Shown: one piece after another, positions 20,483-32,701 of the stretch | Layout: the number at the start of each line of letters is the position of its first letter | Numbering within the stretch: the first letter of the stretch is position 1 | Assembly: GCA_963854835.1 (NCBI GenBank) | Contig: OY978525.1 | Coordinates: 75,183,628-75,247,627 of the forward strand | Direction: 5' to 3' | DNA length: 64,000 bases | Source of the DNA: Megamerina dolium | Lineage: Eukaryota; Arthropoda; Insecta; Diptera; Megamerinidae | The notes under the pieces: model-generated | Database searches by the model: none | Told to the model about the DNA's origin: nothing | The model's input: only the letters and a program-made list of their open reading frames with translations | Made by a program: the position numbers and the translations under genes

Positions 20483-21507
20483 CTTTCTTTCTTTCTTACG
20501 ATAACGTCAGTTGAAAGTGCAAATGCAAAGTATGAAAACTTATAATTTATAAATTGTTGAGTGTGGCAACAATTTGTAAATTCTTTCTTTTCTTACTTTT
20601 GAAGAAAAGAAAAAAATTTCTTCTTTTTTTTGGGCTTACCGTCAGAAAGCTGCTCAAGTGTGGGATTGTGTGTGTTTCCAGTGTGCTAGAAGAAAATAAA
20701 AACGGAACATTAAAGTGGTACATATGGTACCTGTACATATTTCTTGCTATGAAGTTATTTTTTATAGCTCGCAAAATTTGAAGCCGTTATTTTTTTGCTT
20801 TATTTTGGGTGTTCCCGCGAACAAGAAAAGAACTAAAATACGCTGTGTGTGGCAGGAAGTGGTGACCGTACATTACACTGTACCGTACATGTAATATAAA
20901 ATTTACTATAAAATAACAACATACTGGAAGTTAAAGAAACAAGCTTTATAAACAAAAACTTGTGTATATATTATACGTTCATTCGGCTCGATTAACTATG
21001 ATTGCTTATCCAGATAAGCATTCAATTTCATAAAACACAAGTATACCAAGGAGACAACACATGCTAATTTTATTGATACTTTCCACAGAGACACATATTC
21101 AGTTTTTGTTAGGAGCGAGACACTTTCACTTCGCGATTATATCCACTTATATTTGGACAAAATATCTGTAAAACTGAAACGGCACAAACAAATCCTAAAA
21201 TAAAATATTTTTTGTTGCATTCGGCATTATTGTTCGTCCATCGCTCCCTCACTGACTGTGTGTGTGTGTGTGTTTGTTTTCGAAGGGTGAATCTTCCATT
21301 ATCATTGTACCGTCAACTATAGATGGCGTGCAAGATTCATACTGCCCGCTAAAGATACACGTTATTCGGGACCACGCCCGAATGATGTGTATCAGTTTTA
21401 TCAGTTTTATCTTACTATGCTAGACTTGCGAAACAGTACGCCTACGTACTAAACTCTTAACTCCGATTTCTGTAGTTATTTTGGCCCTGCGGGACTGCTG
21501 TTAAACA
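20483..21507. other. no supported gene; hairpin near right end
   Basis: No coding similarity. It has a pyrimidine-rich TTTC stretch, a short GT repeat near 21260 and a strong hairpin at 21354-21393 just downstream of an R1-like LINE end. The last ~130 bases are probably that LINE's 3' UTR. Confidence 0.4.
21354..21393 (-). repeat. long hairpin in presumed R1-like 3' UTR
   Basis: GATACAC...ATTCGGG pairs with CCCGAAT...GTGTATC. The intervening GTT/GAT can pair by U-A and G-U, giving a stem of about 17 bp with a 6-base ACCACG loop. Confidence 0.75.
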
Positions 21508-23640
21508 CTACTTCGCAGGATTTACACTTATACATTGCCCCTCTTTCGTCCTCAGCTCATGGACCGCTATTTCAGACCATTCCTTCATCTTAGCCCTCAC
21601 CAACCTTGATTGAAGCCTGTGGCTCAGAATGTTGTCGGGTGTCACCCTTTCGTTTATTAACCTCTCTATGGTCGTTCTCTGTGCTACATATCTCGAACAG
21701 GAGAAAAATATATGCTCTGCGTTTTCACCGATATTGGTGCAGAAAGGTGTATTCTGTCGCGTCATCATGCCCAAATCTTAGGAGGTACTCCCTGAAATAG
21801 CCATGACCGACTGCGTCAGGTAAAAGTCCGTCTCTCCGTGTCTGTTATCGACACAGGCTTGCACATTTCTGATCAGCCTGCTCGTCCACCTTACTTCTTC
21901 TGCGGCGTCCCATATTATTTGGCACTCTTTGCTTTCATATGCGGTGCTTTTTGCTTTGTTGTAGACTCTGCTCAGCTTCGATGACATTATGTCCGGAGGC
22001 ATAATGTTAGATATAATACCGACCGCTTCGTACGATGCTGCTCTAAAAGCGCAGGCAACTCTAATGGCGCTTAGCCCAAAAACTGCTTTCGCCTTTTTGT
22101 CATATGTTTTATAACGCAGGGCTGTTCCCTATATAGAAGTCGGTACATCAGTACCGACTTTCTTTCTTTAACGAGGAATGCTCTCCTAAACTGGCTAGGC
22201 CATGATTCTCATCAGAGCCGTTGTCACTGTAGCCGCCTTACCACATGCTTTTTCAATATGTGTCTTGAAATTTAGTCTCAATCATTACATGAAGGTACCT
22301 TAGCGACGATTGCGTTGCGCCGCAAGCTGGAGTTTTGTCATCGTGAGCTATTCCTTAATCTTCGCCACTGTCTCATTGCAGATGCTCTGAATCTGGGAAA
22401 GTTCCTTCGCAACGATCATCACTGCAATATCGTGCGCATACCCATTTATCTGAACTTCCTTTACATCTTCATCCATCTGACGACCTATATCGCGTCTATC
22501 GCATTAGTCGATACGTATTAGGCTCACCTACCGATTTATTCGGCTTCTGAAGTAGGACCGGACGCTGCTTCTTCCACACCATCAAGTCCAGAAGCCTTGT
22601 GTTACCGAACCTCTTCGCCGCCAGTATTATCTTCGCCTCGTCGATTAGTACTGCTTCCTCTACTGCGGGTGTCACCATACTTGGTTGTACTTTTTGTGCG
22701 CGTCACCCCACGGGTTCTCGTTCATCTTTTCGCAAAGCTGTTTAAAGCATGAGAACTTGCTTCTTTTGGTCGCTTTTTTAAAATCCTTGCGTTTTTCCTT
22801 GAATCATTCAAGTCTTGAAGTCTTATATGCTCCTCCGTACATAGGTTTCTTTGGGAGAGTCGTCTCGCTTTATGATACTCGCTTCTTAGTATGTTAATCT
22901 CCTCGTTCCACCAGTATGCGTCGCAGGCTTTGCTAGCATACTTCACCAACATGCTGGCTTGTTCGTCCGCGTCGTTCGAGCTGTCCGGGTTCTCATCTAG
23001 CATGAGTCTGAAAGCTTACTCATATAGCGTTTCTACCTTCCACCCTTTAGTCTGTGTTTCTTGGAGCCTCCTTCGAATATGTGCATGCTTTCCTGTTTCA
23101 TGATCGGCACGTGTGCCAACTTGCCGATCGCACCAGCGCACGTCTGACGAACGTAATGTCAATTATTCATCTTCGACCATTCTTCTCGAGGGTATTCTTT
23201 CCGCCGGTATTGATCAACACCGCGTCTAGCAGGGAGAACGCCTTAAGCAGAGCATCATCCCGTCTGTTTGTATAGCTGCTGCCCCATTCCTCGGCCCATG
23301 CATTGAAATCGCCTGCTATCACGTTTAGTGTAGTAGTTCGAGCGACTTCCACTAGCTCGTCCAGGATCCTTCCGTAGTCGGCATTCGTCACACTCGGCGG
23401 AATAAAGCCGAGTGGATTGCACATTCCGATCTGTGGATTCCACTGATCTTCGCCCGCGTATCCTCCTTCCCGTTGCTTTTGTATGTTCCACAGAATGGTT
23501 TTTTGTTGCATAGCTTTGCAAATCGTCCGCGTTGGTGTACGCCTTCGACACATATCCACATTTCAATCATCTGAAACACTTCTTTATGTTCGGCTTTTCC
23601 CTTATTCGGCAGACTACCCATCCAATCTTGATCTTTTGAA
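21508..23640 (-). pseudogene. R1-like LINE, decayed (endonuclease to C-terminus)
   Basis: Minus-strand pieces in correct order. The endonuclease has VIAGDFNAWAEEWGSSYTNR and LLDAVLINTG (23167-23559). A linker follows with CDAYWWNEEINILRSEYHKA (22722-23003). RT pieces near 22370-22480 include GYAHDIAVMI, where the second catalytic Asp of YADD is His. A thumb remnant lies near 22150-22260. The C-terminal zinc-finger region is at 21508-22002, with DFYLTQSVM and CTNIGENAEHIFFSCSRY. The frame is broken many times. R1-like elements usually insert by endonuclease-directed priming; this one cannot. Confidence 0.75.
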
Positions 23641-25140
23641 CGTCAAGCAGTCGTCGTGCATCCAATGCCGGAAGGCATATGGCTCCCTGATGTGTTTGAT
23701 CGCTCTCTCGTCGAAGCAGCTTAACTCCTTTACTTGCGATCGGATAGCCTCGAATATATCGAGGCTCCACCGATATGTCGTGTGTTAGCTCTCTGAGTTG
23801 CCCGGAGTACACTTGAGTGGCAGCTAAGCCGTCCGGTCGTTCCAGCCTGTCCTGTAGCCGGTTAACAATGACTCTCTCCAGTACTTTACCAAATGAGTCT
23901 ACCATGCAAATTGGCCGATATGCAGATGGTTATTCAGGTTCTTGCCGGGTTTTAGGAGCAATACTAATCTCTGGCGTTTCCAAGTGGCTGGGAAAACACC
24001 TTCGTTAAAACATGCGGTGAACATGTTTTAACAAATGTCGCAGGATCATATCTAATTGATGCCTTAATGGCTACATTAGGGATACCATCCAACCCTGGCG
24101 CCTTATTGTCCTCCATTTTCTTTAGGGTTAGTAACACCTCTTCCATGGTTCAGCCAGAATATCACCTATATTTATTAATTGGCAGTGATACACTAGTTTC
24201 TCACTGAGAGGATGAAACAATGTAATAAACACGCGGTTCACAAATATTGCATCTGTAGGTTGGTATGCTCTTGGACCTCTTACTTTACTCAAAACGACTT
24301 TATAGGCTTTACCTCAGGAGTCGATATCCACATTATCTCGCGAGGCGTTGAAACAAGCAACTTTGCTCTTTCGTATCGCAGATTTTAGTCGACTGCATCG
24401 CATTTTGTAGTCGGAGTGCAGTAAATCTCTTGAAGGATGATTGCGTGCACGCTAGACTCTTCTGCGAGCTCTTTTACAAGATCTTCTTATTTCAGCGATT
24501 TCATCATTCCATCAGTAAACTGGTTTTCTAATCGGCCGCCGCGTTGTTCTTGGCATCGCAGCATAACATATTCTGCTCATACGTGTTATAATCTTTTTAT
24601 CAATATTTGTAGCATTATTGTTGGTCGTAGTATTCTCCTTCCTTATTTGTAAGAAGACATCCTTGTCGAAATCATGATGCTTCCATCCTTTAGTCTGTCC
24701 CCACAGTTATTTGTCGTCGATTAGCTGCACACAATTCAATGACAATAGCTGTGTAGTCGCTATGTGTGTAGAATTCTGTGACACTTCACTTGATGTATTG
24801 CGCAATTGTTCTGTGCGCGAAGGTTAGGTCAATGACTGATCACTTGTCACCAGATTCGAAAGCATGTTGCCCATCATTCAGGAGTTCAACCTCGAGTGTA
24901 GCCGTACATTCCAGGAGTGCTCTACATCTACGGTTTGTACGGTGGGCTCCATGTTGTTGACCACGCATTGAAATATCCTGCAACAACTGCGGAGCGCCGT
25001 GTTCTAGAAAATTTTGCTCGCTGCACTGCACTCTTTCATCTTTGCGTATTCAAGTGTGACGTTGTCCATTGTTTCAATTGGCTGAGTTTGAGGACTAATT
25101 TATTTTCTCTTTCTTCGGTGCTACTGTTGTATAACACGTA
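23641..25140 (-). pseudogene. second R1-like LINE fragment (endonuclease to RT palm)
   Basis: Again on the minus strand: an endonuclease piece (VVAGYFNAWSTTW near 24940-25000, with Tyr in place of the catalytic Asp, and a downstream TFAH-type region), then an RT N-terminal block (LLTLKKMEDNKAPGLDGIPN at 23964-24146) and SFGKVLERVIVNRLQDRLE (from 23905). A second, better endonuclease follows it downstream, so this is a separate element whose 3' half was lost at the joint near 23640. Many stops. Confidence 0.7.
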
Positions 25141-25625
25141 GATATCTTGCTCATCGTGATATACCGTGGTGTCCAATGTCTGAATAGCTATTACATTACT
25201 CATTTGTAGCATCAGCGTTATTAAGGTGTTATCATGTCTCCTTTTTATACTCGATTGACTGACGATTTAATCTGCTTATTAAGTGCTTATCTTTGCAATG
25301 TTTATACTTCAGCATTATTTACAAAATAGAAGCTCAGTAAATGTGTTTTGTCAGGTATGTACATTTTCTCCCGACATACCGCATTCAATGGATGGACAAT
25401 ATCTTGCAGTGTGATTTTTTTGTATGCAACACTACTAAGAAATATCGTTGATATGACACCTTATAAACCAGCGTCAAATGCGCGACAACTGAGTCAACAA
25501 TAGGCGTTCACTGTCCGCATAAAAGCGTAACATATGAGACTTGTATGTACACACTGTGTATTGCTGCTGTTATACCGAACAGTCCAAGTATTTCATGACA
25601 ATGCCGCTTATTCTGTTGAATTTAT
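25141..25625. other. no supported gene
   Basis: AT-rich. Short frames only and no recognisable domain. Confidence 0.5.
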
Positions 25626-25950
25626 TTAACGCTGTACTACTTGGTTCAGTAGATATTGGAGTTTATATATATGTTGCCTATACTCGATTAGCTCTTTGTA
25701 CCATGTAAACATGGCTGTCATAATAGTTCGGAACGGACGCAGTGCCATAGACAGCAAGTTTCTAGTCTTCACCAATCTAATATCGCTGTCTAAATTTTTT
25801 TCCGGTGTGGCTAAATCTTTCTGGACAAGTTGTCTTTTCACTGTGTCAACACTCTTCTCTACTCCAGATGCCGAGATTACCAGTAATATACTCGTTCATG
25901 TTCAATTGTTTTTTACAAACTCTAAAACATTATTTTTCTCATAATTACCA
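25626..25950 (-). pseudogene. possible gypsy env C-terminal remnant
   Basis: A 71-codon minus-strand frame rich in Leu/Arg, located where env would follow the integrase at 26628-27350. It has the general look of a gypsy-group envelope helical region, but no motif is decisive, so this is a positional guess. Confidence 0.3.
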
Positions 25951-26627
25951 ACATAATAGTCGTAATATATTATTATAAATTAGACTTTTGTTTTATAAAA
26001 TTAGTAATTGTTATGTTTTTACAAAGTTGTATAATTTTACTTTTAGACAAACGGCTTTTATGTATATTGTGTATAATATAAGTTTTATATATAATATTAA
26101 TTTATCTTTCCCAAAAATTAAAAGTATAGTAATGGATCGTTGTTTTACATATTGTATAATTTATCAACAACGTTGCAATTTCCTTCTGTTACAATAACCA
26201 ACTTTTCTGTACTATTCAATTGTACATATTTTCATCTTAGACCGTGGAAGACGGAATGGCAGCCCGTTATGTTAATTCTCTCCATTTATTCTCTAACTTC
26301 TGTCTCCTCTTGCTATGACTTTGATCTATCTTTCATAATGATTTCCAAAACCTATGTTTTTCTATACTAAATCGAATTTAATTATTGATTCACTAAAATG
26401 CTTGATTAGTTGATTCACCCGTTCTCATGAGTATTCAGACACCGCATTACAATTCAACCCGATGCATTTTAACAGATGTGGTTATACACATGAACATGGC
26501 TACTTGCCCTATTCTATGTCCTGAAGGTTAACCAATAGTTCTTACTTCACACTATTGTATTTTATATCGTAACTGAAAATTTTTTTTTTCCTAGTACCAC
26601 AAACACTACTAATTCGGTAAACTACTG
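25951..26627. other. no supported gene
   Basis: AT-rich interval lying between the gypsy integrase and the env candidate. It may hold decayed env, but I see no frame to support that. Confidence 0.4.
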
Positions 26628-27350
26628 TTACTTATTGATAAAAATTACAATAATTAAAATTTTACAATTTTGTCCGATTTTAATAGTCGTCGTTACTGGA
26701 CTGTCCACATGTATCACTACGTATGGTTCAGTCCAGATAGGACTAAATTTATTTTTTTTTTTAGTATGATTTCTCAACAATACTTTATCACCTATTCTAA
26801 AAATTTTCATATTGAATTTTAGTTGATTTCTTTTCTTTTCCTGATTTTCCCTCACTAACTCATGAGACCTCTGAAGTTGGTATTTAACACTTTATTTTGA
26901 TCATCTGGATTGTACAGAGGTGATCCTTTTGTTTTTCGGTTTGTTGGCATATTGGTATTGAAACAGTATAGAATACTAAATGGCGTCCGTTTTCTCGAAG
27001 TATGTATGTAGGTGTTATTGTGTACGTGCATCGCTGTTGATAACCATTGGTCCCAATTAGACCCATCTTCTTTAACAAAACTCCTAAGATCTTCTGCTAA
27101 AAGTCTGTGGGTTCTTTCTAAAGAACCATTTGCTTGTGGATGGTACGGTGTTATATGTAAAGTTTTAACACCCAGCATCTTGAATGTATCGGAAAATAAT
27201 TTCGAAGTGAAATTCGTACCATTATCAGTAACTAAAATTTTTGGTATGTCATATCGCGCAATAACTTCGTTGTCAAACGCTTTTGCTACTTTGCTAGTCC
27301 CCATCTGGTATAGCTACACAAATAAAAAATTTGGCAAATCATCTTGAAAT
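26628..27350 (-). pseudogene. Gypsy-3 integrase
   Basis: Integrase core and C-terminus of a gypsy-group element. A frame near 27305-27350 has LTFQDD. The main frame (26855-27304) has the second catalytic Asp in LVTDNGTNFTSKLFSDTFK, HITPYHPQANGSLERTH with the catalytic Glu, and SRKRTPFSILY. The C-terminal piece (26628-26855) has FRIGDKVLLRN and FSPIWTEPYVVIHV. At least two frameshifts separate these. The N-terminal zinc domain and all upstream pol are missing, cut at the junction with a LOA LINE near 27350. Confidence 0.82.
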
Positions 27351-27354
27351 GTAA

Positions 27355-28357
27355 GTATGTGGTCCTTGACAGTACTTTCCAGAGCGTTGTTGCCTTGTTG
27401 ACAGACTCCAAAAATTCACAGAACCGTCCCCAGGAGTCTCTTTTGGCTACCCTAATTCTACTTTTATATTCATTAATGCTAATTCTGTATATGTCCCAAT
27501 CCTCCTCACTCCGGCTCTACTTAGCCCTATTGAAGAGTTTCCTAGTTTTAACCCTTAGTTGCCCTAGCTCAGCAGCCCTCCAAACCGGTTTTGGCTTGGC
27601 TCTTGGCCTAGTCAAGGAACATAATTGCTCAAAATACTTTATTAGAATACCCGTCAGACGATCTACAACTTTGTGGATGCTGCCTGCTCCTCGGTCGATC
27701 TCAACCCTAGTTGATGTCAGCCGTTGGTTGGCCAGTCTCGAAAAGTTTTCGTAGTCAGTTCTTTTGGTGTTTCTAAATGGTTTCAAAGTATTTGCCTCTA
27801 AGGTGATTGTGAAGAGAATACGACTGTGATCCGATAAGGATAACGTGTCAGAAACTCTCCAATTATGTACTTTCGAGGCATTGGATTCCAAAACCATCGT
27901 AATGTCAATAATTTCTTCTCTAACTCTATTTTTAAACGTAGGCTGGTTGCCTTTGTTGCACAAAGTTAAGTTAGTAGAAAGAATAAACTCAAAAATCGAC
28001 TCACCCCTGTCATTGTTATCACTGTTACTTCAAAACTCATGGTGCCCATTCGCGTCGCAGCCCACCACCAGAAAGGAAAGCTTGTGGTGGTGGTTCCGCC
28101 TCGTCGTACGGGAAGTATGTGGACGTTAGTAGCAGGCGTAGTGGTGGAGTGTAGAGACGATACCCATCCGAGCCGCCCCCACTAACCCTGCCTCTGACCA
28201 GCCATGGTTCTTGGACAAGGCCTACATCTACCTGGTTGTCAGCAATAAACTTCGTCAAGTCGAGCGCGGCTGAAGTGGAGTGATGCAGATTAATTTGCAC
28301 CACTTTCAGCCTTCTCTGCGTTGGTTCAGGGCCAGGACCCGAACCTTTGAAAGCCAA
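27355..28357 (-). pseudogene. LOA-1 ORF2 endonuclease and linker
   Basis: Starts with KVVQINLHHSTSAALDL and VDVGLVQEPWLVRGRV, the N-terminal signature of LOA-type ORF2. The frame then shifts near 28090 to VVGCDANGHHEF, followed by TGA where these proteins have Trp. It continues in the frame at 27517-27963 with CNKGNQPTFKNRVREEIIDI and a SLSDHSRILFTI motif. The linker to RT (27355-27516) is present in fragments. The endonuclease would nick the target; it is inactive here. Confidence 0.78.
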
Positions 28358-28384
28358 ACCCGAACTTAATAGTTCCCGCGCTCC

Positions 28385-28410
28385 TCAGGGATTGCAGGGG
28401 CAATCCCTGA
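28385..28410. repeat. perfect 11-bp hairpin between LOA-1 ORF1 and ORF2
   Basis: TCAGGGATTGC, AGGG loop, GCAATCCCTGA. It lies just upstream of the ORF2 start on the minus strand. Confidence 0.8.
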
Positions 28411-28575
28411 AATCGTGGGGCGAAGTGAAAGCCTGAAGTGGGGAAATACCTCCAGTTGAGCCCTTGTTGCCGGAGCCAACAACCTTAAAGCACGTTTGCC
28501 AGCCCACCCCGTTGAAGACTACTTCCCCGCCATGAGCGTCCAACATTGCCGCTATGAGTTCGGCTCTAAAAGTAG

Positions 28576-28989
28576 TCAGTTTTCCGGCGATATCTTCCCA
28601 TCAGAGTCGATTTTGTCGATAATGGCTACGAGTAATTTCTTCGGAGTCTCGAAAGATGCCGAAGCCTTCATTTTCATAAAACCGGATGCCACCGTACCCT
28701 CGTCGGATCTATTCCGTTTGGCGGTTTTGGTAGACGGGCTCTGCAGCTTTTGTGAGGGACCTGTGGCTTTGGGCTTCTGTGGCGGCTTGGTTGTACCGCC
28801 ACCTGAAGACTTGACCGTTGGCGCATCACTACCGCTTTTTACGGAATCAGGCTGCACGACCTGAGGAAGCACAGCACAGCCTGAGAGATTACGAGATATC
28901 GACGGCGGAAGGCTCTCTCGCCCACCATCCACCGTAGGCATTGGGGATCCGACCCCCTGCATTGTAACCGCCTTTTCACCTTCGGACAT
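28576..28989 (-). pseudogene. LOA-1 ORF1 N-terminal part
   Basis: A 137-codon frame rich in Ser, Pro, Gly and Lys (SSGGGTTKPPQKPKATG) ending with FETPKKLLVAIIDKIDSDGK. It resembles the low-complexity N-terminus of LINE Gag-like ORF1 proteins. Zinc knuckles expected downstream are missing, so it is truncated. The assignment leans on its position before the LOA endonuclease. Confidence 0.55.
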
Positions 28990-29273
28990 ACAGCTGCTTG
29001 TTCCTCCACCCTTTGGGTCTATTTTTATTCTGCCACCCCATGAATCAAAGACCCGGACACGACCGCACCTAATATGGAGAACAGACGTAGTTGTGTGCTG
29101 CCCCTAACCTGGGAAAAACCGACGCACTCCGGGTAGAACTCTGTTCGTTGCTCATCAGTGGCCTACCTAACACAGGAAGCCCTATCAGGGGGTGGTATAC
29201 TACTAACCCTGGTTAATTTAGTCAATTGTTTTCTGGAACTCTCCCATAGCGTTTTCTTGACGAGACGTATTTC

Positions 29274-29533
29274 TTATAGCTGTTGCATTATGGCTTTCAT
29301 AAAATCCATGAGCTGATAACTCGAAAATATCTTGCTCTCTTCCTCAGCGTGCACGACTGCATGTATCTTGGCTCCCTCAAACAACTCATGTTCTTCTACA
29401 TTAATACTCTTAGCCTCCATGGCTTGACTTAGCCTCACCAACAGTTCTGCTTTTGTACCTGATGACGATAGATTCATCTCTACGAAAAGCTTTTTAAGCT
29501 GGTCCACTTTTAGTTGTTAAATTTTTACCATCT
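29274..29533 (-). pseudogene. Gag N-terminus (SAP domain) of copy D
   Basis: The same SAP-like region as in copy A (MDQLKKLFVEMNLSSSGTKA, ELLVRLSQAM). The presumed start at 29533 is followed by a stop at codon 5, where the others have Asp, and the frame is truncated in the coiled-coil part. Confidence 0.8.
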
Positions 29534-29560
29534 TGACAAAATCCCACTTCTGACATCAAT

Positions 29561-30360
29561 TGTTACGTTTTTTTTTTTGGAACCGTTTAACTCTACTCGA
29601 ATTAACCCTGTTAGATCGCTGGATTCTGTCAATAATAATTGCAGCACTTATTTTGTACAACTATGTACAGCAAATATTTATTTAATCTACTCTATTTAAA
29701 AAAAAATACATATGTGGCACTTAAAGCCCCAAAGGGCTCATTGGCCGAGCTTCTCTTCCATTACTGTTGTGCGTCTTAAATTTTGGACAATATTAGAAGG
29801 GACCTACTTATTTTAGCCGGTTCCGAACGGCAGAACACTTGTGACATCACTTTTTCTGAGCTTTGTCACAGAGATCTTTGAGAAGCTTTTTCATGGCAAG
29901 TCGTTACTGTCGGAAGAATTGCCAATTGCTTGCCGACAGGTGGGTACCGTTCGAAAGAAAAATCTTATCGATATTAAATTTGTTATGCATCAGCCGGGGA
30001 TTGAACCACGACCTACAGATCAGAAGGCGAACACACTAACCACTGAGCTACGGCACCCACTACTCTACTCTATTTACAATCAACTATTTGCAATAACTCT
30101 TTGATGAATTTGAAACTTTTGCCCCTGATACTGTATCAACGTTTGCACGATCACTTTTGGTATTCAATTGATTTCATTTGTCAACAAATGGCCCTAATTA
30201 TACTCTATGGAAACACTCCAGAATTTTGCTTTATCGTAGTCGAGATTCTTCTCGTTTTTTCTCGTTGGCATATTCTGGTGATCGCCTATTTCTTTATGTT
30301 GATATTCGTTTCGATGCTGCCATTATTCGTATGAATAAACAAACATCGATACTCGTTACA
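29561..30360 (-). repeat. copy D 5' LTR, interrupted by SINE-1
   Basis: It matches the copy A LTR from TGTTACGTTTTT to CTCGTTACA (plus strand) once the SINE at 29699-30064 and the extra target copy are removed. Confidence 0.87.
29699..30064 (-). mobile_element. SINE-1, full-length copy in copy D LTR
   Basis: The target duplication CTACTCTATTTA is at 29687-29698 and 30065-30076. The tRNA-like head reads on the minus strand from the right end: GCCGTAGCTCAGTGGTTAGT with B-box GGTTCAATCCC. The tail is an A/T-rich run at the left. Confidence 0.92.
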
Positions 30361-30369
30361 ATATATATA

Positions 30370-32223
<1,854 letters not shown>

Positions 32224-32663
32224 GTTACGTTTTTATTCTGTGAGCGTTTAATTCTATTTGAATTACCTTGTTCGATCACTGGATTCTGTTAATAATAACT
32301 GCAACACTTATTTTATACAACTATATACAGCAACAATTTATTTAATAATCTCTATGTACAATCAACTCTGCTTACAATCAACTATTTACAATATCACTTA
32401 ATTGTACTTGCAACTTTTGCCTCTGTATCGATGTTTCGTCAATCACGTTCGGGATCAAATTGATTGTCACTTCTCAACACTGGCTCTATTTATACTCTGT
32501 TGGCAACACCCCAGAATCTTCCTTTATCGAGATTCTTCTCTTCCTTTCTCGTTGGCTTGTTCTGATTATCGCTTATTTCTTTTTGTTGACATTCTTTTCG
32601 ATGCTGCCAACACTCGTGTCAGTCACAATAGTGATGAGTAACCAACTATCGATACTCGTTACA
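32224..32663 (-). repeat. copy B 3' LTR
   Basis: Plus strand reads GTTACGTTTTTATTCTG to TACTCGTTACA. The expected first T is replaced by C where the (TA)n tract meets it. Confidence 0.9.
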
Positions 32664-32701
32664 CTGCCCTCCTCTTAACCTTGTTCGTCCCGAACAAGTT
32701 T

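Larger units (their letters stand above)
27351..29221 (-). mobile_element. LOA-type LINE, 3'-truncated (LOA-1)
   Basis: The minus strand holds a GC-rich 5' leader (about 28990-29221), an ORF1 remnant and the endonuclease of ORF2, and then stops in the linker before RT at the gypsy junction. LINE truncations are normally 5', so loss of the 3' end implies later rearrangement. Confidence 0.7.
29222..30360 (-). mobile_element. SAP-Gag Gypsy copy D (5' LTR and start of gag)
   Basis: Minus strand: LTR 29561-30360 (split by a SINE), primer site at 29541-29558, and the beginning of gag to about residue 100, where it is cut off at 29222. ATAT follows the LTR at 30361. It is more diverged than copies A-C. 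Confidence 0.85.

Noticed and set aside
28496..28864. 122-codon plus-strand frame in the GC-rich LOA-1 region
   Set aside because: Antisense to the LOA-1 ORF1, which has the better-supported context.
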